A stretch of 64,000 bases of DNA, from the NCBI GenBank assembly GCA_934216615.1, contig CAKQCB010000010.1, forward strand, positions 50,150 through 114,149. Direction: 5' to 3'. Every line of letters starts with the position of its first letter. Position 1 is the stretch's first letter. Shown here piece by piece: positions 1 through 8,432 of this stretch. A model generated the notes under the pieces. The model had not been told where the DNA came from, searched no databases, and saw only the letters and a program-made list of their open reading frames with translations. The position numbers and the translations under genes were made by a program. Origin of the DNA: an uncultured Anaerolineae bacterium. GTDB taxonomy: Bacteria > Chloroflexota > Anaerolineae > Aggregatilineales > Phototrophicaceae.

Positions 1-161
1 AGGAAGGGTGCATTCAACAAAAGGAATAAAAAGGCGAGACAAGCCATCGTAACGACAAGGAACAATGCGCTGTGAACAGCATTGTTACTCAGTAACATCA
101 TGATGGCGGCGGCTACCGCTAACGCGCCGACTATAATAAATAGAACAAGCTCTGTTGTCAT
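1..161 (-). CDS. nuoJ: NADH-quinone oxidoreductase subunit J, N-terminal fragment
   Basis: The minus strand from an ATG at 161 reads 53 codons and runs off the left edge of the window. It encodes a membrane segment (about residues 3-21), then a short loop with the motif NNAVHSALFLVV, then a second hydrophobic helix; this is typical of the NuoJ N-terminus. A ribosome-binding site AGGAAAG lies about 10 bases upstream of the ATG (around 170-178). NuoJ is a proton-pumping membrane-arm subunit of complex I. It follows the unknown membrane gene at 259-1173, so the nuo operon continues leftwards, presumably to nuoK-N, which is inferred and not seen. Confidence 0.88.
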   Translation of the reverse strand, partial: MTTELVLFIIVGALAVAAAIMMLLSNNAVHSALFLVVTMACLAFLFLLLNAPF

Positions 162-258
162 CGTCGGTATTTCTTTCCTATACAGGAGTTGCCAGCACAA
201 ACTGTGTGCAGTCTAACACAAGCATGAGCAGACATCAAAACTCGAAGTTCCCTGAAGC

Positions 259-1173
259 TTACTGAGGATTCGTCCCCATTTGAAGTGTCGCGTTCTCTTG
301 CGCACGCATCACCAAATGTTGATACACGGGCACCGAAATGATGCCATTTCGTATAACAACAGGCTTGCTTCCGGTCACATCCAATAAGCGTATAAATAAT
401 TCGCGTGTTTCTTCTTTATATTTAGCGATCAAAACTTGTATACCGCCGGTGGTCGGTAAAGACATCATCGAAGCGGCCATATTTACGTCTTGATTGCTTA
501 AAGCCTTGATAAATGCTTTGCTTTGTTGCCGAGTCACAACCCCAATGGGCGTAAATTCCTCATTAGCAACCCAACGGTTTTCACCTTCATTATAGGGGGC
601 GTTTGACTGTGATATCGCCGTGTAAACAGCGACACCCAGTACAGCTAAAATTTCTAGTCCCCAGTAAATATAGGTGATTTCTGTGCCAAGATTCGTCCCA
701 CTGGACGATGATCCTCGGGTGATGGTAAGACCTTGATCTGCCATGTCGAGGACAAACCCGATAAAGCCAGTCTGTCCAAAATTGCGACGCAAGTAGCTGT
801 CATAACGCGTTTGTGCCAACTGCATGCCCGCAAGGATGTCATTGTCTTTGCCACCCAAATGATCTTCTTGAACCACATTATACAGTGCTACACCGTACTC
901 CCCTACTCGATATGCTCCATAAAGCGCCGCGCCGACCAATAAGCCGATGATGAGCGCTAAAAACCATCCCCGCACCTTGCCCATCGCAACAGCTTTTGAT
1001 CCTAAGAAACCAGACGCAACAGCCATCAATATTGGGAACAACGGAATCAGGTAAAAGAAATTCCCCACAATCGCAACAATGACACCTAACACGACTGCGA
1101 CTAACAAGATGACGATAAGGCCGATGATAAGCCCCGCCACTGAGAATTTCCCTGAAGGATGATATGGAGTCAA
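259..1173 (-). CDS. unknown multi-pass membrane protein inserted between nuoI and nuoJ
   Basis: This 304-residue protein matches no family I recognise. It begins with about three closely packed hydrophobic helices (roughly residues 10-36, 39-62 and 68-92), then a soluble loop, a further helix near 168-187 and a soluble C-terminal domain of about 110 residues that ends without a membrane segment. The start is a TTG at 1173, supported by a GAGGG ribosome-binding site eight bases upstream. It sits in the complex I operon, after nuoI and a strong hairpin and before nuoJ. By position it could be an accessory or assembly factor for complex I, but nothing in the sequence proves that. Confidence 0.75.
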   Translation of the reverse strand: MTPYHPSGKFSVAGLIIGLIVILLVAVVLGVIVAIVGNFFYLIPLFPILMAVASGFLGSKAVAMGKVRGWFLALIIGLLVGAALYGAYRVGEYGVALYNVVQEDHLGGKDNDILAGMQLAQTRYDSYLRRNFGQTGFIGFVLDMADQGLTITRGSSSSGTNLGTEITYIYWGLEILAVLGVAVYTAISQSNAPYNEGENRWVANEEFTPIGVVTRQQSKAFIKALSNQDVNMAASMMSLPTTGGIQVLIAKYKEETRELFIRLLDVTGSKPVVIRNGIISVPVYQHLVMRAQENATLQMGTNPQ

Positions 1174-1203
1174 ATAGGTAACCCTCTACTTTCATCGCAC
1201 AAA

Positions 1204-1240
1204 ATAAAAGCACCTGACACACCAGCCGAGGTGCTTTTAT
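1204..1240 (-). terminator. hairpin between nuoI and the membrane-protein gene (attenuator or terminator)
   Basis: A perfect 12-bp inverted repeat (1204-1215 with 1229-1240) with a 13-nt loop. Read on the minus strand, the second arm ends in CTTTTAT and runs on into TTTTG, giving the U-rich tail of an intrinsic terminator. It lies directly after the nuoI stop codon and only about 30 bases before the TTG start of the next gene, so it splits the operon into nuoA-I and a downstream part that begins with the unknown membrane gene and nuoJ. Confidence 0.75.
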
Positions 1241-1255
1241 AAGTTCGTGCTCTCA

Positions 1256-1750
1256 CTATAACGGATTGTCCATGTCTGGAATGGATCGGTTAAATTTCCC
1301 GGGTTCGACCTGTTGCGGTGTTGCTGGCTTCCCTTCGGGCGGTGCATCGATCAACATTTCTTTGACATAGATCGCATCACGACGATCCGTGAACGACATT
1401 TGATGCTCATGTCCAAGCTGAATCGCTTGGGTAGGACATGCGTCTTCACAATAGCCACAGAAGATGCAACGCAACATATTAATTTCATATGTCTTAGCGT
1501 AACGTTCCCCCGGGCTGAAACGGCGTTCGTCTGTGTTTTCCGCTGCTTCTACCCAAATAGCGTCCGCAGGGCAAGCCGCGGCGCAAAGGGCACAGCCGAT
1601 ACACTTTTCTAAACCGTTCTCATAACGACGCAAGTGATGACGACCCTTATACCGAGGCGCAAAAGGCCGCATTTCATCTGGGTATTGAATCGTCACGGGC
1701 TCTTCAAGCACATGCTTGAAAGTTGTTGCAAAACCACGCAGAATGTTCAT
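1256..1750 (-). CDS. nuoI: NADH-quinone oxidoreductase subunit I (two 4Fe-4S clusters)
   Basis: 164 residues, normal for bacterial NuoI. Two complete ferredoxin motifs are visible, CIGCALCAAACP (about residues 51-62) and CIFCGYCEDACP (about 95-106); they ligate clusters N6a and N6b, which pass electrons along the peripheral arm of complex I towards the quinone site. The N-terminal amphipathic helix expected to rest on the membrane is present. The gene follows nuoH by 21 bases and is the last gene before the hairpin at 1204-1240. Confidence 0.97.
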   Translation of the reverse strand: MNILRGFATTFKHVLEEPVTIQYPDEMRPFAPRYKGRHHLRRYENGLEKCIGCALCAAACPADAIWVEAAENTDERRFSPGERYAKTYEINMLRCIFCGYCEDACPTQAIQLGHEHQMSFTDRRDAIYVKEMLIDAPPEGKPATPQQVEPGKFNRSIPDMDNPL

Positions 1751-1771
1751 GGGTTAAAGCTCCCGTAAAGA

Positions 1772-3469
1772 TTACGCATTCGGTTGTTCATCATTATTTG
1801 CATTCTTATTTTCCGGCGCAAACTGAGCCAGACCATCCAAAGCACTTAATGTGAACTTATACAAAGCAAACGGAATCGCGATCAAAGCGCCTAATACCTG
1901 AAGGGCAATTGCACCAAAACCACGACTTTCACCTGTGATTATCGGATCATCTTCATACGTATCATTGGGCGCTGTACTGATCACATTATTGCGTTTCAAC
2001 AAGAAATATCCACCTACTACGATGACAAACAGGAACAGCGTTGACAGCAGTGCGTACACCAGTATCGAACTGGGTGACGAGCTGATCACAGCCGATGAGA
2101 TGAGCACCCAAACCGCGGTAACGAGACCGAGTGGAACTAAGCTCTTCCATCCAAAAGCAGCGACGCCCCCTATCAACATGATGCCTAAGAGGAAGAAGGC
2201 GACGATCCAATACATCGTCCAATCAGAGCCAGTGGAATCGATAATCAGTAATGCGATGGTCGTCCACATCACGGCAGTGATGGCGAGAGGCAGAAGCACC
2301 TTCCAACCGAAAGACATCAGGCGGTCGTAACGAATACGGGGCAAGGTCGAGCGAATCCAGATCAAGAGGATCAAGAACAGGACGACTTTACCAATCATCA
2401 CCAGCGGGCCGAGGATGGGTAAGGCATTGACGAGGCCGAAACCATCGTTATAGCCACCCAAGTACAAACTGCTAATCACGACACTGATGCCGATCATACC
2501 GAGGTATTCAGCCATCATGAACATGGCGAATTTCATACCGCTGTATTCAGTCATGAAGCCTGCGGTCAATTCTTGTTCCGCTTCGGGCAAGTCGAATGGA
2601 GCACGGTTAATTTCGGCAAGCAACGCGATGAACAAAATCCCGAAGGCTAAGGGGTTTTGGAAAATAAACCACTCATGGAAGTAGACTTGTTGACGAATGA
2701 TATCACCGATGCTCATGGTTCCGGCGATGATGACAGGAACGGCCATCGTCAAACCGAGGCTGAGTTCATAGCTCAACATCTGTGCTGTTGCGCGCAAACC
2801 GCCCAACATCGCATATTTGTTGTTGCTCGCCCACCCTGCTAACACCACGCCGTAGGTGCCAATACTGGTGATGGCGAGAAGCCATAAAACACCGACATTG
2901 GGGTCTGCAAGGCCGAGCGGAACTTGATACCAACGTCCATCAAACCACGGCATAATGAGGTCTGGCCCAAACGGGATCACCGCCAAGAGAATGATGTTCG
3001 GAACCGTCTTGAGGATAGGCGCAATGAGGTAAACAGGAAGGTCAACCCCTGCTGGAATAATGTCTTCCTTGAAGATCAACTTCACCCCATCGGCAGCCGG
3101 TTGGAGCAACCCGTTAGGGCCTACACGGTTCGGCCCGCTACGTTGTTGGAAAAACGCGATGAACTTTCTTTCCAGCAGTGTTGTATAGGCAAAGCCCGTC
3201 AACACGATGATAAAGAAGATCAGCGAAAAGATGATTGCTTGAATCGTACTACACCCCGACTCAGAGCGACACTGAACAATTTCATTGGGGTTCACCCGTG
3301 ATTCTGGGTTGAAAATGAAATTGAGCGCGGAATCGCCCGCATTAAACAGGGTCTGCACATTTGTTGCAACCAACACCGCCCCTACTACAAGAATAAGGAT
3401 GATGATACCAGCGGCGATCAGTCTTTTAGGGACACGACGCGGATTCTGGCTTTCAGCAATAGTTGCCAT
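1772..3469 (-). CDS. nuoH: NADH-quinone oxidoreductase subunit H, enlarged
   Basis: NuoH anchors the peripheral arm and forms the quinone-binding chamber and the first half-channel. Signature stretches include ERKFIAFFQQRSGPNRVGP (about residues 100-118) and EINRAPFDLPEAEQEL (about 286-301). At 565 residues it is far longer than the usual 320-430. There is an extra N-terminal helix (about 16-37) and a C-terminal extension of several helices. The region 387-435 starting FGWKVLLPL is echoed at 439-487 starting FGWKSLVPL, so the extension looks like a tandem duplication of the last helical segment. The ATG has a GAGGGG ribosome-binding site five bases upstream. Confidence 0.95.
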   Translation of the reverse strand: MATIAESQNPRRVPKRLIAAGIIILILVVGAVLVATNVQTLFNAGDSALNFIFNPESRVNPNEIVQCRSESGCSTIQAIIFSLIFFIIVLTGFAYTTLLERKFIAFFQQRSGPNRVGPNGLLQPAADGVKLIFKEDIIPAGVDLPVYLIAPILKTVPNIILLAVIPFGPDLIMPWFDGRWYQVPLGLADPNVGVLWLLAITSIGTYGVVLAGWASNNKYAMLGGLRATAQMLSYELSLGLTMAVPVIIAGTMSIGDIIRQQVYFHEWFIFQNPLAFGILFIALLAEINRAPFDLPEAEQELTAGFMTEYSGMKFAMFMMAEYLGMIGISVVISSLYLGGYNDGFGLVNALPILGPLVMIGKVVLFLILLIWIRSTLPRIRYDRLMSFGWKVLLPLAITAVMWTTIALLIIDSTGSDWTMYWIVAFFLLGIMLIGGVAAFGWKSLVPLGLVTAVWVLISSAVISSSPSSILVYALLSTLFLFVIVVGGYFLLKRNNVISTAPNDTYEDDPIITGESRGFGAIALQVLGALIAIPFALYKFTLSALDGLAQFAPENKNANNDEQPNA

Positions 3470-3471
3470 TA

Positions 3472-5961
3472 TTACCCCTCTACCTTGCTCACAGCGCCAA
3501 CTGTAATCGATAACGGGGTAGCCGTTTCTGACAGATGACGAGGCAGTAAAACAGTTCCTTCAGGTGCAGCACCATTCACATGCGCCGTCACTCGAATGGA
3601 TTCACCCGCGACGGTCACTTGAACCAAGTCGCCATTTTGGATCCTCAGCTTTCCGGCATCCACACTGTTGATTTCGACGTAGGCAGGTTCAACCCAACCA
3701 CTCATCATTCTCTCAATGCTAGGGCGGAAAGTGCGTTCACGGTTATATAAGCGTGTGGTTGGAACGACCACAAATTCGCCAGAATTCACTTTGGGTACTT
3801 CGGGGGTTTGAGTTGCAACAGCTTTGACAGCTTCATCACCGTCAGCAGCAGAAGGAATTTGAATCCCTAAACCGCCCAAGTTCTTATAGGAAGTACCGCC
3901 GTAGTACAGATCATTCCCGCCAACTTCGGGGAATTGACGTTCCACTTTAGCCAATTCACTGTAACGCATGCCAGCGAAAGCGGGGACGTTCTGGGTGATT
4001 TCTAACATCACGGCGGCGGCGGAAACTTTTGCCATGCCTTGTCCCAGTTTTTCACCAATACGGCTGAAGGCTTGCCACGCGGGTAATGCTTCACCCATGG
4101 GGCCTTGCGCGGTGTAATAGCGTTGGACGCGACGTTCACCATTAGTGACGGTGCCATCTCGTTCGGCGTAGCTTTGGATGGGCAGAGCGAACGCGGCCTT
4201 TTGAGTCAACGCATCAGGGAATAAGCTGAAGGCAATCACAGTTTCCACTTTATTCAACCATGTTGAAGCGGATGGATCGTCAGAAAGCACATCGGCCTGC
4301 GCCACAACCAAGACCCTCGGCGGGTTATTGATGATGTCCACAGTGTGGTCTGGGGTGAAGCCCAGGTAGTGCTGACCCATGCCATTGGAGCCGGGCAGAA
4401 CCACCATCAAACCATTTTGTGGTTTGCCAACATGGTTGGTTTCGATCAGGAAGTTTGCGGCAGACTGTGCCAACGCTTTGCTTCCTTCAAGGGTGAGTCC
4501 TTCAGCGCCAGCGACGATGATCAAGTTTTCTGCACCGCTCAGCTTTTGAGCGAGATCAGTATATTGAGTGGTCAAATTCGCCATGAATGAAGCGGCCGCA
4601 CCCGTTGGGTAGATCACCGTTTCGCTAACGAATTTATCCATGTCAGTGGGACGCGCATTGGCGACCACCACATACGCCCCACGATCATTAGCTTGCTTCA
4701 AGCGCAAGCGCCACATGGGGGCTTCTTCTTCGAGGTCAGTCGCGATGATGAGAACAGCATCGCCTTTGGTGAGGTTACTGAGGTTCGTTCCCTTACCCAC
4801 ACCCACTTGAGCTACTTGTTCAGCGCCTGCATGGGTTGGACGCCAAGCGCCTAAGCGTGTGCCACCCAGTCCAGATACCAACTGCTTGAGTGTCCACAAG
4901 TCTTCATTACTCATGCTGGAACCGGCAATCGCCGCGACATCGCCATTGGCGGCTTTTAACACGTCCGCAACTTGACGAATAGCTTCAATCCATGAGGTGG
5001 TGTGACCCTTCACCATCGGTTCGGTGAGGCGTTGATCACTGCGGGTATAGTGGTGGCCGAAACGACCCTTATCGCAGATCCAAATTTCGTTGACCGATTC
5101 ATTTTGGCGAGGCATGACACGCTTGATCACCGCACGCCCACCAAAGTCACGATCCAGACGTGTGCTCAAGGAGGTATTGCAACCGCCCGGGCAGTGCTGA
5201 CAAATGCTTGGGACATTGGTCAATTCCCATGGGCGGGCACCAAAGCGGAAATCTTCGGTTGTCAGAGCACCTACGGGGCAAATATCGGTTGTGTTACCAG
5301 AGAAGTAGCTATCAAAACCTTGATCGCCAAGAGTGACGATGCGCAAATAACGTCCACGTTCGTGGAAGCCAATGACAGGGTCGCCCGCAACTTCATCTTG
5401 GAAACGGATGCAACGCGCACATTGGATGCAGCGTTCTTGATCCAGGTAAATCAAGTCACCTAGAGGAACGTGCTTCTCGAGACGCAGTTTATCTTCAAAA
5501 ATCATACGGCTAGTGCCCGGCCCGTGTTCCATCGTCAAGTTCTGGAGGGGGCATTCACCACCCTTATCACAGATAGGGCAATCTAGGGGGTGACTGGTGA
5601 GCAAAAATTCGATTACATTTTTGCGTGCACTGGTCACTTGGTCGGTGTTTGTACGAATCACCAATCCATCACTGACCGTCATCGTACAGGCGGTTTGGAG
5701 CTTGGGCATCCAGCGGATTTGGGCGTTACCACTTTCATCGCGCTGAACTTCACCAGTTGCGCGATCGGTCATGATATTGCCTGTTTCCACCAGACACATA
5801 CGGCACATGCCTACAGGTGCCATCTTAGGATGGTAACAGAACACCGGAATGTCGTTCCCAATCCATTTTGCCGCATCGACGAGATTCGTTCCAGCAGGTA
5901 GCTCGTACTCCTGCTCGTCAATGTAAATTCTCACAGTTTTAGTGGTTGTATTCAATGTCAT
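3472..5961 (-). CDS. nuoG: NADH-quinone oxidoreductase subunit G
   Basis: 829 residues. The N-terminal 2Fe-2S ferredoxin domain has FCYHPKMAPVGMCRMCLVE (about 41-59); then the His/Cys-ligated cluster region with CPICDKGGECPL (about 128-139), the 4Fe-4S motif CIQCARCIR (about 178-186), and CQHCPGGC (about 254-261), which marks the extra N7-type cluster that some bacterial NuoG proteins keep. The rest is the molybdopterin oxidoreductase-like fold with a C-terminal molybdopterin-dinucleotide-binding-type domain, which in complex I carries no cofactor. It carries electrons from NuoF/E to NuoI. The gene ends two bases before nuoH. The 143 bases upstream of it (5962-6104) hold no feature I can name. 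Confidence 0.96.
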   Translation of the reverse strand: MTLNTTTKTVRIYIDEQEYELPAGTNLVDAAKWIGNDIPVFCYHPKMAPVGMCRMCLVETGNIMTDRATGEVQRDESGNAQIRWMPKLQTACTMTVSDGLVIRTNTDQVTSARKNVIEFLLTSHPLDCPICDKGGECPLQNLTMEHGPGTSRMIFEDKLRLEKHVPLGDLIYLDQERCIQCARCIRFQDEVAGDPVIGFHERGRYLRIVTLGDQGFDSYFSGNTTDICPVGALTTEDFRFGARPWELTNVPSICQHCPGGCNTSLSTRLDRDFGGRAVIKRVMPRQNESVNEIWICDKGRFGHHYTRSDQRLTEPMVKGHTTSWIEAIRQVADVLKAANGDVAAIAGSSMSNEDLWTLKQLVSGLGGTRLGAWRPTHAGAEQVAQVGVGKGTNLSNLTKGDAVLIIATDLEEEAPMWRLRLKQANDRGAYVVVANARPTDMDKFVSETVIYPTGAAASFMANLTTQYTDLAQKLSGAENLIIVAGAEGLTLEGSKALAQSAANFLIETNHVGKPQNGLMVVLPGSNGMGQHYLGFTPDHTVDIINNPPRVLVVAQADVLSDDPSASTWLNKVETVIAFSLFPDALTQKAAFALPIQSYAERDGTVTNGERRVQRYYTAQGPMGEALPAWQAFSRIGEKLGQGMAKVSAAAVMLEITQNVPAFAGMRYSELAKVERQFPEVGGNDLYYGGTSYKNLGGLGIQIPSAADGDEAVKAVATQTPEVPKVNSGEFVVVPTTRLYNRERTFRPSIERMMSGWVEPAYVEINSVDAGKLRIQNGDLVQVTVAGESIRVTAHVNGAAPEGTVLLPRHLSETATPLSITVGAVSKVEG

Positions 5962-6104
5962 TGAATGTGTTCCCGCTGTTCATGCAGCAGATAGTTTAGA
6001 CGATTCGGGACCTACTGACTACTTTCAACAGTCTTTGTTTCCGCTTCGCTTTTGCTGCTACGTCTACTGCGCTGTTGACCCAATTAACGAACAATTTTGC
6101 TAAT

Positions 6105-6503
6105 TTATTTACGCAACTTTTCTACGTTTCTAAGGCCAACCAACGCTCGATCATAAATGGCTTGATCGACAAAGCCCCAACGCGCTTGTTGCATATTCTT
6201 TGACGCTTTTTCTGCACATTGACGAAAATCTTCTTCCGCCAAGACAGGTTCGCCCATCTTTAAATACATCTCACCCCGAAGGACATAATTCGCCGCATTA
6301 TCGGGGTATGTTTTGATCGCAGTATTCAACGCATTCAGTCGGTTGCGCAGTCCTTCACCACTCACCCAACTGTCTTTTTGCTCTACTGCAATCGGTTGGC
6401 TAGAAACTTGCTCCACTTCAAGAACTTCTTCAGGTTGGCTTTCTAAACCTTCTTCAGCCAACACAACCTCAGTTTCTTCTACGGGTGGATATTCTTCAGC
6501 CAT
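6105..6503 (-). CDS. small TPR-like acidic protein between nuoF and nuoG
   Basis: 132 residues. The first 45 are very acidic and probably disordered (runs of Glu, Val and Pro). Residues about 52-130 form helices with a TPR-type pattern: a repeat containing YPDNAANYVLRGEMYLKMGE and then LAEEDFRQC. It starts six bases after the nuoF stop, so it is almost certainly co-transcribed and may be translationally coupled. It has no membrane segment or signal peptide. A role in assembling the NADH-oxidising module, for instance as a chaperone, is a guess from position only. Confidence 0.75.
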   Translation of the reverse strand: MAEEYPPVEETEVVLAEEGLESQPEEVLEVEQVSSQPIAVEQKDSWVSGEGLRNRLNALNTAIKTYPDNAANYVLRGEMYLKMGEPVLAEEDFRQCAEKASKNMQQARWGFVDQAIYDRALVGLRNVEKLRK

Positions 6504-6509
6504 TGGTGC

Positions 6510-7805
6510 TTAATCTCCCCCAGTCGCCGCCATTGCTTTATTGCCGATGTGCGACTTGAAATCTTCTGGGAAATTCTTGATGGTGTGAATAATCGGGTTG
6601 GCGGCAAAATCACCCAACGCACAAAGCGTTGCTCCCTGCATATTCTTCGCGACATTATTAATCAGGTCGATGTCACTTTCACGCGCATCACCCGCCATAA
6701 TACGATCCACAACTTTATCTAACCAGTACGTTCCTTCACGGCATGGTGTGCATTTACCACAGCTTTCATGCTTAAAGAACTTGATGACTTTAGAAGCGAC
6801 CCACGTAATATCTACGGTATCATCCATGATGATGATGGATGCAGACCCTAGAATCGTGCTAAATTTCTGCATGTCTTCGTAGGTTAAAGGAGCATCTAAG
6901 ACATCATCGGTTGCGGGGATGATGGGCCCTGAACCACCGGACGGCAAAATTGCTTTTACAGAACGGCCTTCTGGAACACCTGCGCCGAATTCTTCGCCAA
7001 AAATCAAATCGCGCAAGGTGATGGTGCCGAAAATAGCCTCATAATTCCCCGGCTTGTTGACATGCCCGCTCAAGCAGAAAATCTTGGTACCTGTGCTTTG
7101 CTCAGTCCCCATCTGCTTATAAGCATCCGCCCCGTTATTAATGATCCAAGGGACATTTGCCAACGTCTCGACATTGTTGATGACCGTGGGTTCACCGTAT
7201 AAACCGCCGCCTTTATTGGCGGGGAATGGTGGGCGAATACGTGGCTGTCCCATCTTGCCTTCGAGGCTTTCAAGGAGCGCTGTTTCTTCACCGCAGATGT
7301 AAGCACCCGCACCTAAGTGGGTGTACACCATACAATTAAAACCACTGCCGTTGATATTATTGCCGACTAACCCAGCCGCTTGCGCGTCATCAATGGCTTT
7401 GTCCACAATCGGCGCGACATCCCAGAACTCACCGCGCATATAGATGTAAACGGCGGTTGCTTGAATCGCCCACGCGGCGATCAATGCGCCTTCGATCAAT
7501 TGATGAGGGTTGTTCTCCAAAATCTGACGGTCTTTAAACGTACCCGTTTCAGATTCGTCAGCGTTTACTACGACATATTTCACAGGTTCGCTTTGTGGAA
7601 TAAAACTCCACTTCAAGCCTGTGGGGAAGCCTGCGCCACCGCGTCCGCGCAGATTAGATGCTTTGACAACGTCGATTACTTCCGCTGGTTTGCTGGTGAG
7701 CGCCTTCTTCAAAGCCTCATAACCGCCGTGTTGAGTATAAACATCAAACTCGCGGATATTCTCAACGTCCCTTTCACGGTAAATAATATTTACTTGCTTT
7801 GACAT
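6510..7805 (-). CDS. nuoF: NADH-quinone oxidoreductase subunit F (NADH and FMN site)
   Basis: 431 residues, the usual length. It has the NADH/FMN-binding glycine-rich segment RGRGGAGFPTGLKW (about 53-66), NADESETGTFKDR (about 81-93), the CGEETALLESLEG segment (about 172-184), and the 4Fe-4S motif ESCGKCTPCREG (about 347-358) with a later Cys near 393 completing cluster N3. It oxidises NADH and passes electrons through FMN to NuoE and NuoG in the cytoplasmic arm. It follows nuoE by 67 bases. Confidence 0.97.
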   Translation of the reverse strand: MSKQVNIIYRERDVENIREFDVYTQHGGYEALKKALTSKPAEVIDVVKASNLRGRGGAGFPTGLKWSFIPQSEPVKYVVVNADESETGTFKDRQILENNPHQLIEGALIAAWAIQATAVYIYMRGEFWDVAPIVDKAIDDAQAAGLVGNNINGSGFNCMVYTHLGAGAYICGEETALLESLEGKMGQPRIRPPFPANKGGGLYGEPTVINNVETLANVPWIINNGADAYKQMGTEQSTGTKIFCLSGHVNKPGNYEAIFGTITLRDLIFGEEFGAGVPEGRSVKAILPSGGSGPIIPATDDVLDAPLTYEDMQKFSTILGSASIIIMDDTVDITWVASKVIKFFKHESCGKCTPCREGTYWLDKVVDRIMAGDARESDIDLINNVAKNMQGATLCALGDFAANPIIHTIKNFPEDFKSHIGNKAMAATGGD

Positions 7806-7872
7806 ACCGATTCACCCTTAAACAGCCGGATCATTCGCGCTAAGAAAGATAAATGCCTGAACGTTATATTGC

Positions 7873-8367
7873 TCAGGGCTTATTGACTTGCGCATTCACT
7901 TCATTGCGCCACTGCTCAAGCAGTTCTTTCATCTTATCCATATCAAGTTGTTCAACGTAATGGAAGTTGCATTGCAACATGGGTGCCTTATCACATGCGG
8001 CAAGACACATGACATGTTCAGCCGTGAACATACCGTCTTCCGTAGTTCCACCTTCTTCAATGCCCAAATGATCGAGCAGATCATGATGGAATTTGTCCGC
8101 ACCTTTGAGTGCGCAGGCAAGATCTGTGCAGACCTGCAACCAATACTTCCCTTTTGGCTTTTCCGAATACATGGTGTAAAAGCCAGCAATGGATTTGACT
8201 TGGGTGGGGTCCAGCTCGCAAATTGCAGCCACTTCATCAATCGCTTCTGGAGATACCCAACCATATTCTTCTTGCGCAATATAGAGCAATGGCATCACTG
8301 CCGAACGGCGAGATGGGTATTTTGAGAGCGTCTTTTCAATTTGCTTACTATATTTTTCTGCAAGCAT
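7873..8367 (-). CDS. nuoE: NADH-quinone oxidoreductase subunit E
   Basis: Thioredoxin-like 2Fe-2S protein (cluster N1a) of the NADH-oxidising module. The four Cys ligands are in CTDLACALKGAD and CLAACDKAP. An in-frame ATG exists at 8397, but I prefer the ATG at 8367: it has an AGGA ribosome-binding site about seven bases upstream and gives 164 residues beginning MLAEKYSKQIE, while the upstream ATG has none. It lies between nuoD and nuoF in the same operon. Confidence 0.95.
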   Translation of the reverse strand: MLAEKYSKQIEKTLSKYPSRRSAVMPLLYIAQEEYGWVSPEAIDEVAAICELDPTQVKSIAGFYTMYSEKPKGKYWLQVCTDLACALKGADKFHHDLLDHLGIEEGGTTEDGMFTAEHVMCLAACDKAPMLQCNFHYVEQLDMDKMKELLEQWRNEVNAQVNKP

Positions 8368-8432
8368 TGTGCGTCCTAAACCAACTGTATATTTCAAGCA
8401 AAAGTGCTTATTTCAGCATTGAATTCCAGATA

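Noticed and set aside
5002..5463. A 153-codon open frame on the plus strand inside nuoG
   Set aside because: nuoG is unmistakable on the other strand over this whole interval, and the plus-strand product resembles no protein family.
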